NCBI RefSeq assembly: GCF_034932065.1
Contig: NZ_JAYGHP010000010.1
Coordinates: forward strand, 1 to 64,000
Direction: 5' to 3'
From: Crocosphaera sp. UHCC 0190
Lineage (GTDB): Bacteria; Cyanobacteriota; Cyanobacteriia; Cyanobacteriales; Microcystaceae
DNA length: 64,000 bases
Both the position numbers and the translations under genes were made by a program. Shown one piece after another: positions 25,312 to 32,723 of this stretch (position 1 is the first letter of the stretch; the number at the start of each line of letters is the position of its first letter). Below the pieces are notes generated by a model. That model was not told the DNA's origin. It worked only from the letters and a program-made list of their open reading frames with translations, and searched no databases.

Positions 25312-26343
25312 GTGCATTTGACAGCTAATCATCGCGTCGCTATCTTACTTCATGAAGGAATCAAAGGCACTCATGGGAAAACAGGATTAGCTTATTTACG
25401 TTACGGACAAGCTTCAATAGTTGCTGTCATTGATGCACAATGTGCGGGTGAATCCTTAAAAGAGGTAGCAGGTATCCCCAAAGATATTCCTATTGTCTCC
25501 AGTGTACAAGCAGCCTTAGCTTATGATCCTGATGTATTATTAATCGGGATTGCGCCTTCTGGGGGGATTTTACCCGATGCTTGGCTAGAAGAAGTCAAAC
25601 AGGGAGTTACCACAGGGTTATCCGTTGCCAATGGGTTACATACCCCTTTAAAGCCCTATTTTGATAGTTTACAACCTCAACAATGGATCTGGGATATTCG
25701 CAAAGAACCATCGGGGTTAGGTATCGGGTTAGCTAAAGCGCGATCGCTTGCTTGTCATCGCATTTTAACCGTTGGTACTGATATGTCCGTTGGAAAAATG
25801 TCTACTAGCTTAGAATGCCATGCTGCTGCCCAAAAACAGGGAATTAAGTCTAAATTCCTGGGAACGGGACAGGGAGGAATCATGATTTCTGGGGAAGGTA
25901 TTGCCCTAGATGCAATTCGCGTGGATTTTGCGGCCGGGGCCGTGGAAAAGATGGTATTAGAAGCAGGAAATGACTATGATGTGTTGTGGATAGAAGGACA
26001 GGGTTCTTTATTGCATCCAGGTTCAACCGCTACCTTACCCTTAATTAGAGGCAGTCAACCTACAGGATTAATATTAGTCCATCGAGCCGGACAAACCCAC
26101 ATTAGACAAGATTCTCATGTTGCTATTCCCCCCTTACCAGAAGTAATATCACTTTATGACAGTGTTGCTAGTGTTGCGGGTGCGACAGATAAAGTTAAAG
26201 TGAAAGCGATCGCCCTTAATACTTTTCATTTAGACACAACTGCGGCACAAAATGCCATAGAAACTGTTAAAGATATGACAGGACTTCCTTGTACGGATGT
26301 GGTTAGGTTTGGGGGAGATTATTTGTTAGATTATCTTTTTTGA
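25312..26343 (+). CDS. DUF1611 protein (DgcN-like)
   Basis: A 343-residue protein of the DUF1611 family. The N-terminal domain is Rossmann-like (HRVAILLHEGIKGTHGKTG). The C-terminal P-loop-type domain has VGTDMSVGKMSTSLE (about residues 157-171) and VLWIEGQGSLLHPGS. DgcN, a family member from marine bacteria, is reported as a D-glutamate N-acetyltransferase that works with the racemase DgcA. The upstream epimerase-like gene makes a similar pathway plausible here. The start is GTG at 25312 with AAGGAG upstream. Confidence 0.85.
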   Translation: MHLTANHRVAILLHEGIKGTHGKTGLAYLRYGQASIVAVIDAQCAGESLKEVAGIPKDIPIVSSVQAALAYDPDVLLIGIAPSGGILPDAWLEEVKQGVTTGLSVANGLHTPLKPYFDSLQPQQWIWDIRKEPSGLGIGLAKARSLACHRILTVGTDMSVGKMSTSLECHAAAQKQGIKSKFLGTGQGGIMISGEGIALDAIRVDFAAGAVEKMVLEAGNDYDVLWIEGQGSLLHPGSTATLPLIRGSQPTGLILVHRAGQTHIRQDSHVAIPPLPEVISLYDSVASVAGATDKVKVKAIALNTFHLDTTAAQNAIETVKDMTGLPCTDVVRFGGDYLLDYLF

Positions 26344-26349
26344 CTCTCT

Positions 26350-26376
26350 GTAGGGGTAATTGATGAATTACCCCTA
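26350..26376. repeat. intergenic palindrome GTAGGGGTAATT/AATTACCCCTAC
   Basis: A 27-bp inverted repeat lies between the convergent DUF1611 and hemA genes, only a few bases from each stop codon. It is well placed to terminate both transcripts. A relative with TAATTCATGAATTA in its centre is at 32619-32648. Confidence 0.85.
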
Positions 26377-26386
26377 CTTGTACTAA

Positions 26387-27673
26387 TTAACCAAATTGTT
26401 CTTCAATATCAAGATCAAACAACATTTGTAGAGATTGTAAACATCGCTGTCGCGCTTCAATATCCTGTTGCGCTCGTAATTGTACCATTGGTTCATGAAG
26501 AATCTTATTCACAATACCTCTGGTTAAGGCTTCAATTACCTCTTGATGTTTCTCAGCAAACTCTGTTCCTAAGCGAGATAAGGCCTTTTCTAATTCCTGT
26601 TCCCGGATACTTTCTACCTTCGTCCGTAAACAACTAATCGTCGGAACCGTTTCTAGGGAACGCCACCACAATTCAAAGGCTTCCACTTCCTCCTCTAATA
26701 ACCCTTCCGCTTCTTGGGCCATTTGACGACGAGTGGCATGATTTTGGGCTACAACTGCCTTTAAATCATCCACATTATATGCCTGCACCGTATCCATGTC
26801 TTTAACATCTGTTGCCACATTACGAGGAACAGAAATATCAAACAACATTAACCCCTGTTCCACAGATACAACCCCGCTAAGGTTTTCCCGGTGTAAAATG
26901 GGTTCTGTCGCCCCTGTACTGGTAAAAAGGAGGTGAGAGGTAGCCACCACGGTCATCATGTCTTGAAGGGTGGCTAAATGTAGCTGTGCTTGGGGAAACT
27001 GACTGGCTAATTCCTCAGCACGACGTTGAGAACGGTTAACAATGGTGATAGAAGTTGCGCCCTTGGCCAAGAGATGTTGTACCAAGAGGCGGGCCATTTT
27101 TCCTGCCCCAATAATACTAATATTGCGGGTAGCAAACCCCTCAACTTTCGTTTGTGCTAATTCTACTGCCGCAGAACTAATAGAAACGGCACCCGTTCCA
27201 ATATTCGTCTCACTCCGTACTCTTTTCCCGGCAGTAATAGCCTGTTTAAAGAGGCGATCTAGGAGTCGTCCGATCCCTTTATATTTTTGGCCTAATTTGT
27301 GGGTAGTTTTAACCTGGGCGAGAATTTGCCCTTCTCCTAAAACTAAACTTTCCAAACCAGCAGACACCCGCATCAGATGACGTACCGCGTCTTGATGGAG
27401 GAGAGTAAATAAATAGCGTCGCAGATAATTTAAAGAAATATGTCCCGTTTCCGAGAGAAATTGGGTAATTTCTACTACCCCTTTTTCCGTATCGCTGACG
27501 ACGGCGTAAATCTCTAAACGATTACAAGTGCTAATAATAGCCACTTCTTCAATATGGGGATAACCCCGTAAATGGGCTAAAGCTTCTTCAAGTCTCGCCT
27601 CTTGGATACTCAATTTTTCTCGGACTTCAACTGGGGCGGTTTTATGGCTTAGGCCCACCACTGCAATGTTCAT
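26387..27673 (-). CDS. hemA: glutamyl-tRNA reductase
   Basis: Reduces glutamyl-tRNA(Glu) to glutamate-1-semialdehyde, the first committed step toward heme, chlorophyll and bilins. The 428-residue protein shows [17 protein letters not shown], the catalytic Cys in [12 protein letters not shown] (about residue 50), [11 protein letters not shown], and the NADP site [18 protein letters not shown]. The C-terminal dimerisation helix is complete. Single gene on the minus strand. Confidence 0.98.
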   Translation of the reverse strand: MNIAVVGLSHKTAPVEVREKLSIQEARLEEALAHLRGYPHIEEVAIISTCNRLEIYAVVSDTEKGVVEITQFLSETGHISLNYLRRYLFTLLHQDAVRHLMRVSAGLESLVLGEGQILAQVKTTHKLGQKYKGIGRLLDRLFKQAITAGKRVRSETNIGTGAVSISSAAVELAQTKVEGFATRNISIIGAGKMARLLVQHLLAKGATSITIVNRSQRRAEELASQFPQAQLHLATLQDMMTVVATSHLLFTSTGATEPILHRENLSGVVSVEQGLMLFDISVPRNVATDVKDMDTVQAYNVDDLKAVVAQNHATRRQMAQEAEGLLEEEVEAFELWWRSLETVPTISCLRTKVESIREQELEKALSRLGTEFAEKHQEVIEALTRGIVNKILHEPMVQLRAQQDIEARQRCLQSLQMLFDLDIEEQFG

Positions 27674-27903
27674 AGGTTCTCCTACAAGGGTTTAATCTTG
27701 CGTTGCTCGAAAAAATGGACAAATGGAATAAGTGCTACTGTCTCTAATTTTTGCAATTTAGACCCAACTTGCCCCAATCACAAATACTTTGAAAACAAAC
27801 TTTATAAAACTTAAAAAAAAGAACTAAAAAAGGGAGTATTAAGACTAGCTAATGGTTATCCCTAGTCTCACATCCCTAATTCTAAATCATCTGTTGAGCC
27901 AAA

Positions 27904-27940
27904 ACCTTAAGAGATCAGGATTTTCCCCTGAATCATTAAG
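27904..27940 (-). terminator. hairpin downstream of glpX
   Basis: CCTTAAGAGATCAGG and CCTGAATCATTAAGG pair with one internal loop around a T-rich turn. The hairpin lies 60 bp past the glpX stop codon and before the hemA leader, in a 325-bp intergenic stretch that otherwise shows only AT-rich sequence and a poly-A/GGGAG patch. Confidence 0.55.
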
Positions 27941-27998
27941 GTGTAATGTCAGGGTGAAGGCCATTCGCCCCGGCCAAGATTTGCTGATGGTGAAAGCC

Positions 27999-29036
27999 TT
28001 ATTTCAGGTTGATATACTTAGGCTGTTCCTGGATGTGAATGGTATCCACAAAACGAGCAGTTTTGGACTGACTGGAGATAACCAAACTCTGGGTTCTGGC
28101 TCCGCCATGGAAGAAGCGCACCCCTTCCATTAAGGTTCCAGGGGTAATACCACAAGCCGCAAATAATACGGTTTCCCCATTGGCTAATTCATCGTCACTG
28201 TAAACGCGATCGGGGTCGGTGATGCCCATTTCGGTAAGACGGGCCAGGTTTCCTTCTCGGCTTTCCCCAATTAAACCTGTTTTGACCACTTCGGGATCAT
28301 AGATTAATTGTCCTTGGAAGTGACCGCCTAAGCAACGCATAGCAGCAGCAGAGATGACTCCTTCAGGAGCAGCACCAATACCCATTAAGGCGTGAATGTT
28401 GGTTCCGGCAAATCCACAAGAGATGGCAGCAGAAACGTCACCATCACTGATGAGGCGCACTCTGGCCCCAGCTTGACGAATTTCTTGGATTAATTCTTTG
28501 TGACGGGGACGATCCATCACCACCACCACTAATTCTGCCACATCCCGTTCTAGGCATTCCCCTAAAATTTTCAGGTTTTCGGTAGCAGATTTGTTAATAT
28601 CAACATGACCTTTGGCAGCCGGGGGAGCCGCTAACTTTCTCATGTAGAAGTCAGGAGCCGCAAATAAACCACCTTTTTCGGAGATGGCCAGAACTGCCAT
28701 GGAACCGTTTTGTCCGTAAGCGACTAAGTTGGTACCTTCGCAGGGGTCAACGGCGATGTCAATTTCTACTAATTCATCAGGGTTACAGTAGGCATGAGCA
28801 TCTTCACGGGTGCAAATTCCTACTTCTTCGCCAATATAGAGCATGGGAGCTTCATCCCGTTCCCCTTCTCCAATGACGATACGACCACGCATATGAATTT
28901 TATTCATTCTTTCGCGCATGGCTTCTACCGCAACATGATCAGCGGTATTTTTTTCGCCTTTACCCATCCATTTTGCCGAGGCGATCGCCGCTTGTTCGAC
29001 AACTTCGATAATTTCTAAACCCAGTGTGCTTTCCAA
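27999..29036 (-). CDS. glpX: class II fructose-1,6-bisphosphatase / sedoheptulose-1,7-bisphosphatase
   Basis: Cyanobacterial bifunctional FBPase/SBPase of the Calvin cycle and gluconeogenesis, 345 residues. Metal and substrate sites are seen in [32 protein letters not shown] and the [13 protein letters not shown] segment; [20 protein letters not shown] is the conserved core of the GlpX family. Li+-sensitive phosphatase superfamily fold. Transcribed alone with its own terminator hairpin. Confidence 0.97.
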   Translation of the reverse strand: MESTLGLEIIEVVEQAAIASAKWMGKGEKNTADHVAVEAMRERMNKIHMRGRIVIGEGERDEAPMLYIGEEVGICTREDAHAYCNPDELVEIDIAVDPCEGTNLVAYGQNGSMAVLAISEKGGLFAAPDFYMRKLAAPPAAKGHVDINKSATENLKILGECLERDVAELVVVVMDRPRHKELIQEIRQAGARVRLISDGDVSAAISCGFAGTNIHALMGIGAAPEGVISAAAMRCLGGHFQGQLIYDPEVVKTGLIGESREGNLARLTEMGITDPDRVYSDDELANGETVLFAACGITPGTLMEGVRFFHGGARTQSLVISSQSKTARFVDTIHIQEQPKYINLK

Positions 29037-29304
29037 GGTATATCCTCCCTATCTGCTTATCTTATTTCCCTGGCGTGGTCTTTTAACCGTCAGTCAAAAG
29101 TCTATCAGAGTCGGGGATCTCATTGAAATCTTGGCTAGAAGTGGTTGGGTAAATTTTTCGATCATTTTGCCCAATTTTGCCATTTTATACCCCAAAAATC
29201 CCGATTAAATCTTTTCTTAATTATTTTTAAGGGCTTGTTAATTCTCCCAAAATTTATCAGCAAACATCTTAAGTTATATTTCCTTGACATTTATCGATAA
29301 AACG

Positions 29305-29318
29305 GTAACAATAGATAC
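29305..29318 (+). promoter_or_regulatory. perfect NtcA box, probably repressing
   Basis: The sequence GTAACAATAGATAC fits GTA-N8-TAC exactly. A TTGACA at 29284-29289 would serve as a -35 element, which places the box over the -10 and start region instead of at -41. That position suggests repression by NtcA under nitrogen starvation, the arrangement known for the gif genes of Synechocystis. Transcription would begin about 29315-29325, just before the riboswitch. Confidence 0.75.
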
Positions 29319-29329
29319 AGAAACTAAAT

Positions 29330-29403
29330 CGTTCATCTTTCAAGTTTTCCTGTCTGGGAGGTTGAAGGACGGAAGTAGGGAACTTTCCCGAAGGAACGCG
29401 CCT
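29330..29403 (+). promoter_or_regulatory. glutamine riboswitch (glnA RNA motif)
   Basis: The aptamer shows P1 CGTTC (29330-29334) pairing with GAACG (29394-29398). A second helix is built from CTTTCAAG...TTGAAGG, with an inner CCT/AGG pairing. P3 is GGGAA/TTCCC (29378-29388). The conserved junction strings GGACGGAAGTAGGG and CCCGAAGGAACGCGCC match the glnA motif as I remember it. The ribosome-binding site GGAGG (29431) follows 28 bases later. CCTAC at 29401-29405 could pair with GTAGG in the aptamer and may be part of the switch. The ligand is glutamine by family knowledge. Confidence 0.88.
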
Positions 29404-29443
29404 ACCGATCACCATCACAGTCCATTACTCGGAGGCAAGAACG

Positions 29444-29746
29444 ATGAAACTTAATTATCGTGGTGTCGAATACGAATACAATCCCCCTAGGGTAGAATTT
29501 TCTCCCATCGATATCAATAGTCAAGAACTTGATTGGCGGTTCCGTAATCAAAATACATCGGTTGCACACCAACCGAAGGTTAATTTGACTTGGCGGGGTG
29601 TTAAATACGACAATAACCCTACTACTGAAGGCAATGTTAAACAAAAGTCTCGCTGGTTGATGTTGCGTCGTCAACAAAAACAATTTGATCGCGCTGGTTC
29701 AATGCACATTCGTTTAGCTAATGAAATTGGTCTAACGCAAGCTTAA
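29444..29746 (+). CDS. DUF4278 repeat protein with IF7/IF17-like C-terminus; candidate glutamine synthetase inactivating factor
   Basis: A 100-residue basic protein. It has two DUF4278 motifs, KLNYRGVEYEYNPP (residues 2-15) and NLTWRGVKYDNNP (about 47-59). The last 30 residues, RWLMLRRQQKQFDRAGSMHI then RLANEIGL, resemble the helical GS-binding part of IF7/IF17 as I recall it (RxLMxR...SMxxRxAxEIG). The regulatory region is an NtcA box plus a glutamine riboswitch, as known for gifB. I therefore propose a gifB-type inhibitor of GlnA. A strong GGAGG lies before the ATG. Certainty about DUF4278 is high, about the inhibitor role moderate. Confidence 0.8.
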   Translation: MKLNYRGVEYEYNPPRVEFSPIDINSQELDWRFRNQNTSVAHQPKVNLTWRGVKYDNNPTTEGNVKQKSRWLMLRRQQKQFDRAGSMHIRLANEIGLTQA

Positions 29747-29769
29747 TGTCAACAACAACTATATATTGT

Positions 29770-29822
29770 TGCCAGAGCGGGGGAAGTTTAGCAGAAGTCT
29801 AGCTTCCCCATTGGCATTTTTT
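29770..29822 (+). terminator. intrinsic terminator of the gifB-like gene
   Basis: Outer TGCCA/TGGCA and inner GGGGAAG/CTTCCCC pairings, with a TAG/CTA step between, form a strong stem followed by TTTTTT. It lies 24 bp past the stop codon, so the riboswitch-controlled transcript is probably monocistronic. Confidence 0.75.
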
Positions 29823-29894
29823 AACAAGAAATATCAAGAAACTTAAGAATACACTTATGCTAATATTTCGGAACGAGAATTAGGTAAGTTAGCT

Positions 29895-30260
29895 ATGAAA
29901 TTCGCTCTAGTTAGTCAAGATTTCCAAACAATTACCGGAAAAACTGGCCGCGCCAGGAAATTTTTGGTATATGAAGCGAGTCAAGAAACCCAACCAACCC
30001 TGATTGAAAAGTTAGAAATTCCTGACACTCAACCCACTTTTCATGATCTGCATGATGATGATATCACACCTCATCCTTTGGATCATAGTATTTTAATTAC
30101 AGGAGAGGCTGGAGAGGGTTTAACTGAACGTTTGAGTCGTCGCGGCATCACTCTTTATATTACCACTGAAACTGACCCTTTGATCGCCATTAATGGTGTA
30201 ATAAAAGGCAATATTTCTACGATAGCACCCACACCCCATAAAGATGATGGTAGTTGTTAA
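29895..30260 (+). CDS. NifX/NafY-like dinitrogenase cofactor-binding fold protein
   Basis: A 121-residue protein resembling the Nitro_FeMo-Co domain. It begins with strand KFALVSQDFQTITGKTGRAR and ends with ITGEAGEGLTERLSRRGITL and DPLIAINGVIKGNI, where the domain's typical G-x-G-x-x-x-L-x-x-x-G-I pattern is seen. The family includes NifX and NifB C-terminal domains, but stand-alone members also exist in organisms without nitrogenase. HDLHDDD and TPHPLDH could bind metal. It follows the riboswitch gene but is separated by a terminator. Confidence 0.7.
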   Translation: MKFALVSQDFQTITGKTGRARKFLVYEASQETQPTLIEKLEIPDTQPTFHDLHDDDITPHPLDHSILITGEAGEGLTERLSRRGITLYITTETDPLIAINGVIKGNISTIAPTPHKDDGSC

Positions 30261-30292
30261 ATTGGGAGAATAATTTATAGTTCAGAACGAAA

Positions 30293-30410
30293 TAACACAG
30301 CTAATTTGAGGCTTTCAAATACCAGTCTGTAGTTAAATCTCAATAGCCTATTTTTAGGGGCGCGAGATTTGACTACAAACTCGATTTATGGCTTTATCTT
30401 AGCTGTGTTA
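30293..30410. mobile_element. MITE-like element with perfect 12-bp inverted ends
   Basis: TAACACAGCTAA (30293-30304) and TTAGCTGTGTTA (30399-30410) are exact inverted repeats. Inner arms GTAGTTAAATCTC (30329-30341) and GAGATTTGACTAC (30364-30376) pair with one mismatch, so nearly the entire 118 bp folds back on itself. If TA is the target duplication, the element is ACACAG...CTGTGT, as expected for non-autonomous IS630/mariner-type elements. It has no reading frame and lies between two convergent genes. Confidence 0.65.
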
Positions 30411-30450
30411 ATCAAGTAAGGTTAAGGTAACAGATTATCCTAAACTAAGT

Positions 30451-31218
30451 CTAAATTTTACCACTTTCGTTGATTTTTGTCACTAATTCGGATACTTGTT
30501 CAGGAGCCATGACAGGGGTTTCTGGTGCATTGACAGAAGGCCATGCTGTCTTTAATTTTTGTAATGTAGTAGTAATGACTTCATTTTTCTCAGGATATTT
30601 TTGACTCATGGCTTCAGCAATTGATTGATATAATTGTTCTGCATAAAGCATAAATCCCATAGAGTCCTGATATTCAATTACTTCGACAATTTTACCATTA
30701 GCGATCGCTGCTTCATATTCAGCATTTGCTGTCTTTAATAGCCCATTAATCACAAGTAAAATTGTTTCAGGAGATTGTAATTTATCCGCAGGAACTGCTG
30801 AGATCGCCTGATCAATTGCCGCTATTGAGCTATCATATTGTCCTTTAATTTTATCAGATTTTGGATTAGTTTTTATACCATCATTTAGTTGATTTAAGGT
30901 TCCTTTAAAATCCGCTACCTTGCGTTTAGTTAATTGTCCCTCAATATCCCCATATAATTCTTCTACAGGATGACCAATATGGGGTTCTGCTTCTGCATAT
31001 TTTCCTTGGTCGATTAATTGTTTCGCAATGAGCAAATGACCTTTCATTAACCCTAATGTAGTTAAATATTCTTGATCGGTATCTTTGGCTTCAGTTTTGG
31101 TCATTTCTTGATGAGAATGTTGGGTAGTCTCTTGAGTTTGTTCGGGTTGACTACAACTGGTTATCGTCATAGCAAAGGGAACTAAAAGTAGGGAAGATAG
31201 ATAACGAAAATTAATCAT
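30451..31218 (-). CDS. lipoprotein of the iron cluster, function unknown
   Basis: A 255-residue protein with a lipoprotein signal (lipobox ITSC, Cys about residue 22) followed by a low-complexity TQETTQHSHQEMTKTEAKD linker with His residues. The rest is helical, with repeated patterns such as AKQLIDQGKYAEAEPHIGHP. It is the last gene after the multicopper oxidase and has AAGGAG before its ATG. It may be a periplasmic metal-binding partner of the oxidase; the family is not known to me. Confidence 0.7.
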   Translation of the reverse strand: MINFRYLSSLLLVPFAMTITSCSQPEQTQETTQHSHQEMTKTEAKDTDQEYLTTLGLMKGHLLIAKQLIDQGKYAEAEPHIGHPVEELYGDIEGQLTKRKVADFKGTLNQLNDGIKTNPKSDKIKGQYDSSIAAIDQAISAVPADKLQSPETILLVINGLLKTANAEYEAAIANGKIVEVIEYQDSMGFMLYAEQLYQSIAEAMSQKYPEKNEVITTTLQKLKTAWPSVNAPETPVMAPEQVSELVTKINESGKI

Positions 31219-31271
31219 ATTTGATGCTCCTTATTAGTCATTAATTCAAACTTATTGTTATTGTAAATCAG

Positions 31272-32282
31272 TTAAGTATCTAGAACATTAAAAATTCCTA
31301 AGCATCCATATTCTGCCATAGTATCTTGATGAGGATGAAACATAAATGTTCCAGGATAGTCATAGGAAAACTCTAAAATATGGCGTTCGGCAGTTCCCAT
31401 TGTAATCATATCTGTTTCCTCATCAGGGGTTAAACTCCTCCCGGTACGATAAACTTTGAACATATTGCCATGAATATGAAAAGTTGCGACAGAATCAAAC
31501 TCAATCATATTGAGAATATAGAGCCTAATCAACTGATTTTTGTAGATAGAAATGGGATGATCTCTATAATAATTAGGAATGCCATTAAAAGCATATAAAT
31601 CATTTTTACGAGCATTATTAATATCATAACCACCTAATACCATAACCATCTCATCTGCGGGGAGACGAGGTTGAGGTGGATCGACAATAAACATTCCATA
31701 TAAACCCTTACTGATATGACGAGTTACGGGGGCAACATGACAATGATAAAGATGCACTCCGAATGGTTTTGCTTCAAACTCATAGACAGCAGTTTTACCG
31801 TGACGAATAGGTTTAACGCCGTCCATTTCTGAAGGATGATTGCCATGAAAATGTAAACTATGGGAATGGCCATCTTCATTCTCAAAAATAATCCTAACTT
31901 TATCCCCTTCTCTTGCTCTTAAAGTCGGGCCAGGAACACGATTATTGAGATTCCAACTAACAAAAGAAATGTTACCATTGAGATGTAATAAACTGCTGTT
32001 AGCTACCACTTTAAACTCTCGAATAACTCGCCCATTTTCTCGTTTAATAGTCCCATAATCAAACTCCCTTAAAATCATCATAGGATTAAAAGGATTATCA
32101 AGGATTTGGTTATCATCTTGAGTAATATCAGGAATTTTTACCCCATAATTACTGCGAGAAATCAGATGACGTAAACCTATGGTTCCTCCTGCTAAACCTA
32201 ATCCTAACAATGTGAGTGAACCTTGAATAAATTGGCGACGATTCCAACTATTAAGTGGCGAATTTGTTGAAAATTGTGACAT
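31272..32282 (-). CDS. Tat-exported two-domain multicopper oxidase
   Basis: A 336-residue protein with a twin-arginine signal (NRRQFIQGSLTLLGLGLAGG). Copper ligands are seen as LHFHGNHP (about 155), YHCHVAPVTRH (about 190, type 1 Cys), FHIHGNMF (about 268) and MFHPHQD (about 312). Only two cupredoxin domains are present, so a trimeric small-laccase or NirK-like assembly is expected. In this iron gene context a ferroxidase role is plausible. It begins 14 bp after the feoA-like gene. Confidence 0.88.
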   Translation of the reverse strand: MSQFSTNSPLNSWNRRQFIQGSLTLLGLGLAGGTIGLRHLISRSNYGVKIPDITQDDNQILDNPFNPMMILREFDYGTIKRENGRVIREFKVVANSSLLHLNGNISFVSWNLNNRVPGPTLRAREGDKVRIIFENEDGHSHSLHFHGNHPSEMDGVKPIRHGKTAVYEFEAKPFGVHLYHCHVAPVTRHISKGLYGMFIVDPPQPRLPADEMVMVLGGYDINNARKNDLYAFNGIPNYYRDHPISIYKNQLIRLYILNMIEFDSVATFHIHGNMFKVYRTGRSLTPDEETDMITMGTAERHILEFSYDYPGTFMFHPHQDTMAEYGCLGIFNVLDT

Positions 32283-32296
32283 AATTTAACCTTCGA

Positions 32297-32551
32297 TTAA
32301 GATTCATTTTCTTCAATACATAAAGCATCAGCTTCTGGTTTTTGTAATTTAAGTAAATTACCTTTAACTTCAATCATCATCGGCCAATCAATTGACGCTT
32401 GTCTGACTAAAATAAATTCTGTTCCTGGGGTTAACCCCATAGACAATAATTTGCCTTGATAACCCCTAAAAATTTTGTCATATCCAACAATATAACCCTT
32501 CGCTCCTATGGGGAGTTCTCGCAGATAACTTGTTCTGGTTTGTTGCATCAT
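32297..32551 (-). CDS. FeoA-domain protein
   Basis: An 84-residue SH3-like FeoA domain: LRELPIGAKGYIVGYD, GYQGKLLSMGLTPGTEF and NLLKLQKPEADAL match the family. FeoA normally supports the ferrous iron permease FeoB, yet no feoB lies next to it; the neighbour is a multicopper oxidase. It may be an unlinked FeoB partner or a regulator adapted to this cluster. Confidence 0.9.
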   Translation of the reverse strand: MMQQTRTSYLRELPIGAKGYIVGYDKIFRGYQGKLLSMGLTPGTEFILVRQASIDWPMMIEVKGNLLKLQKPEADALCIEENES

Positions 32552-32618
32552 TTGTCAAGTAAAAAAATACAGTGATTGATAAATTAATTGTCAGATTGTC
32601 TTGGGAACTGTTTTTGCT

Positions 32619-32648
32619 CCTAGGGATAATTCATGAATTATCCCTAGG
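32619..32648. repeat. intergenic palindrome CCTAGGGATAATT/AATTATCCCTAGG
   Basis: A 30-bp perfect palindrome with ATTCATGAAT at its centre lies between the porin gene and the feoA-like gene. It is of the same family as 26350-26376 and may reduce read-through from porin into feoA. Confidence 0.9.
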
Positions 32649-32723
32649 GTCTAATTTTCTGTGTAAATTGTGATTTAATTAAGAAGAATTCATCAGTTAT
32701 ATATCTCCTAGAATTACCAAGGT

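Noticed and set aside
27852-28133. 93-codon open frame on the plus strand over the glpX 3' end
   Set aside because: It is antisense to glpX and crosses its terminator hairpin; no protein family resemblance.
29402-29683. 93-codon minus-strand frame opposite the DUF4278 gene
   Set aside because: The plus-strand frame has a strong ribosome-binding site, riboswitch leader and family motifs; the antisense frame has none.
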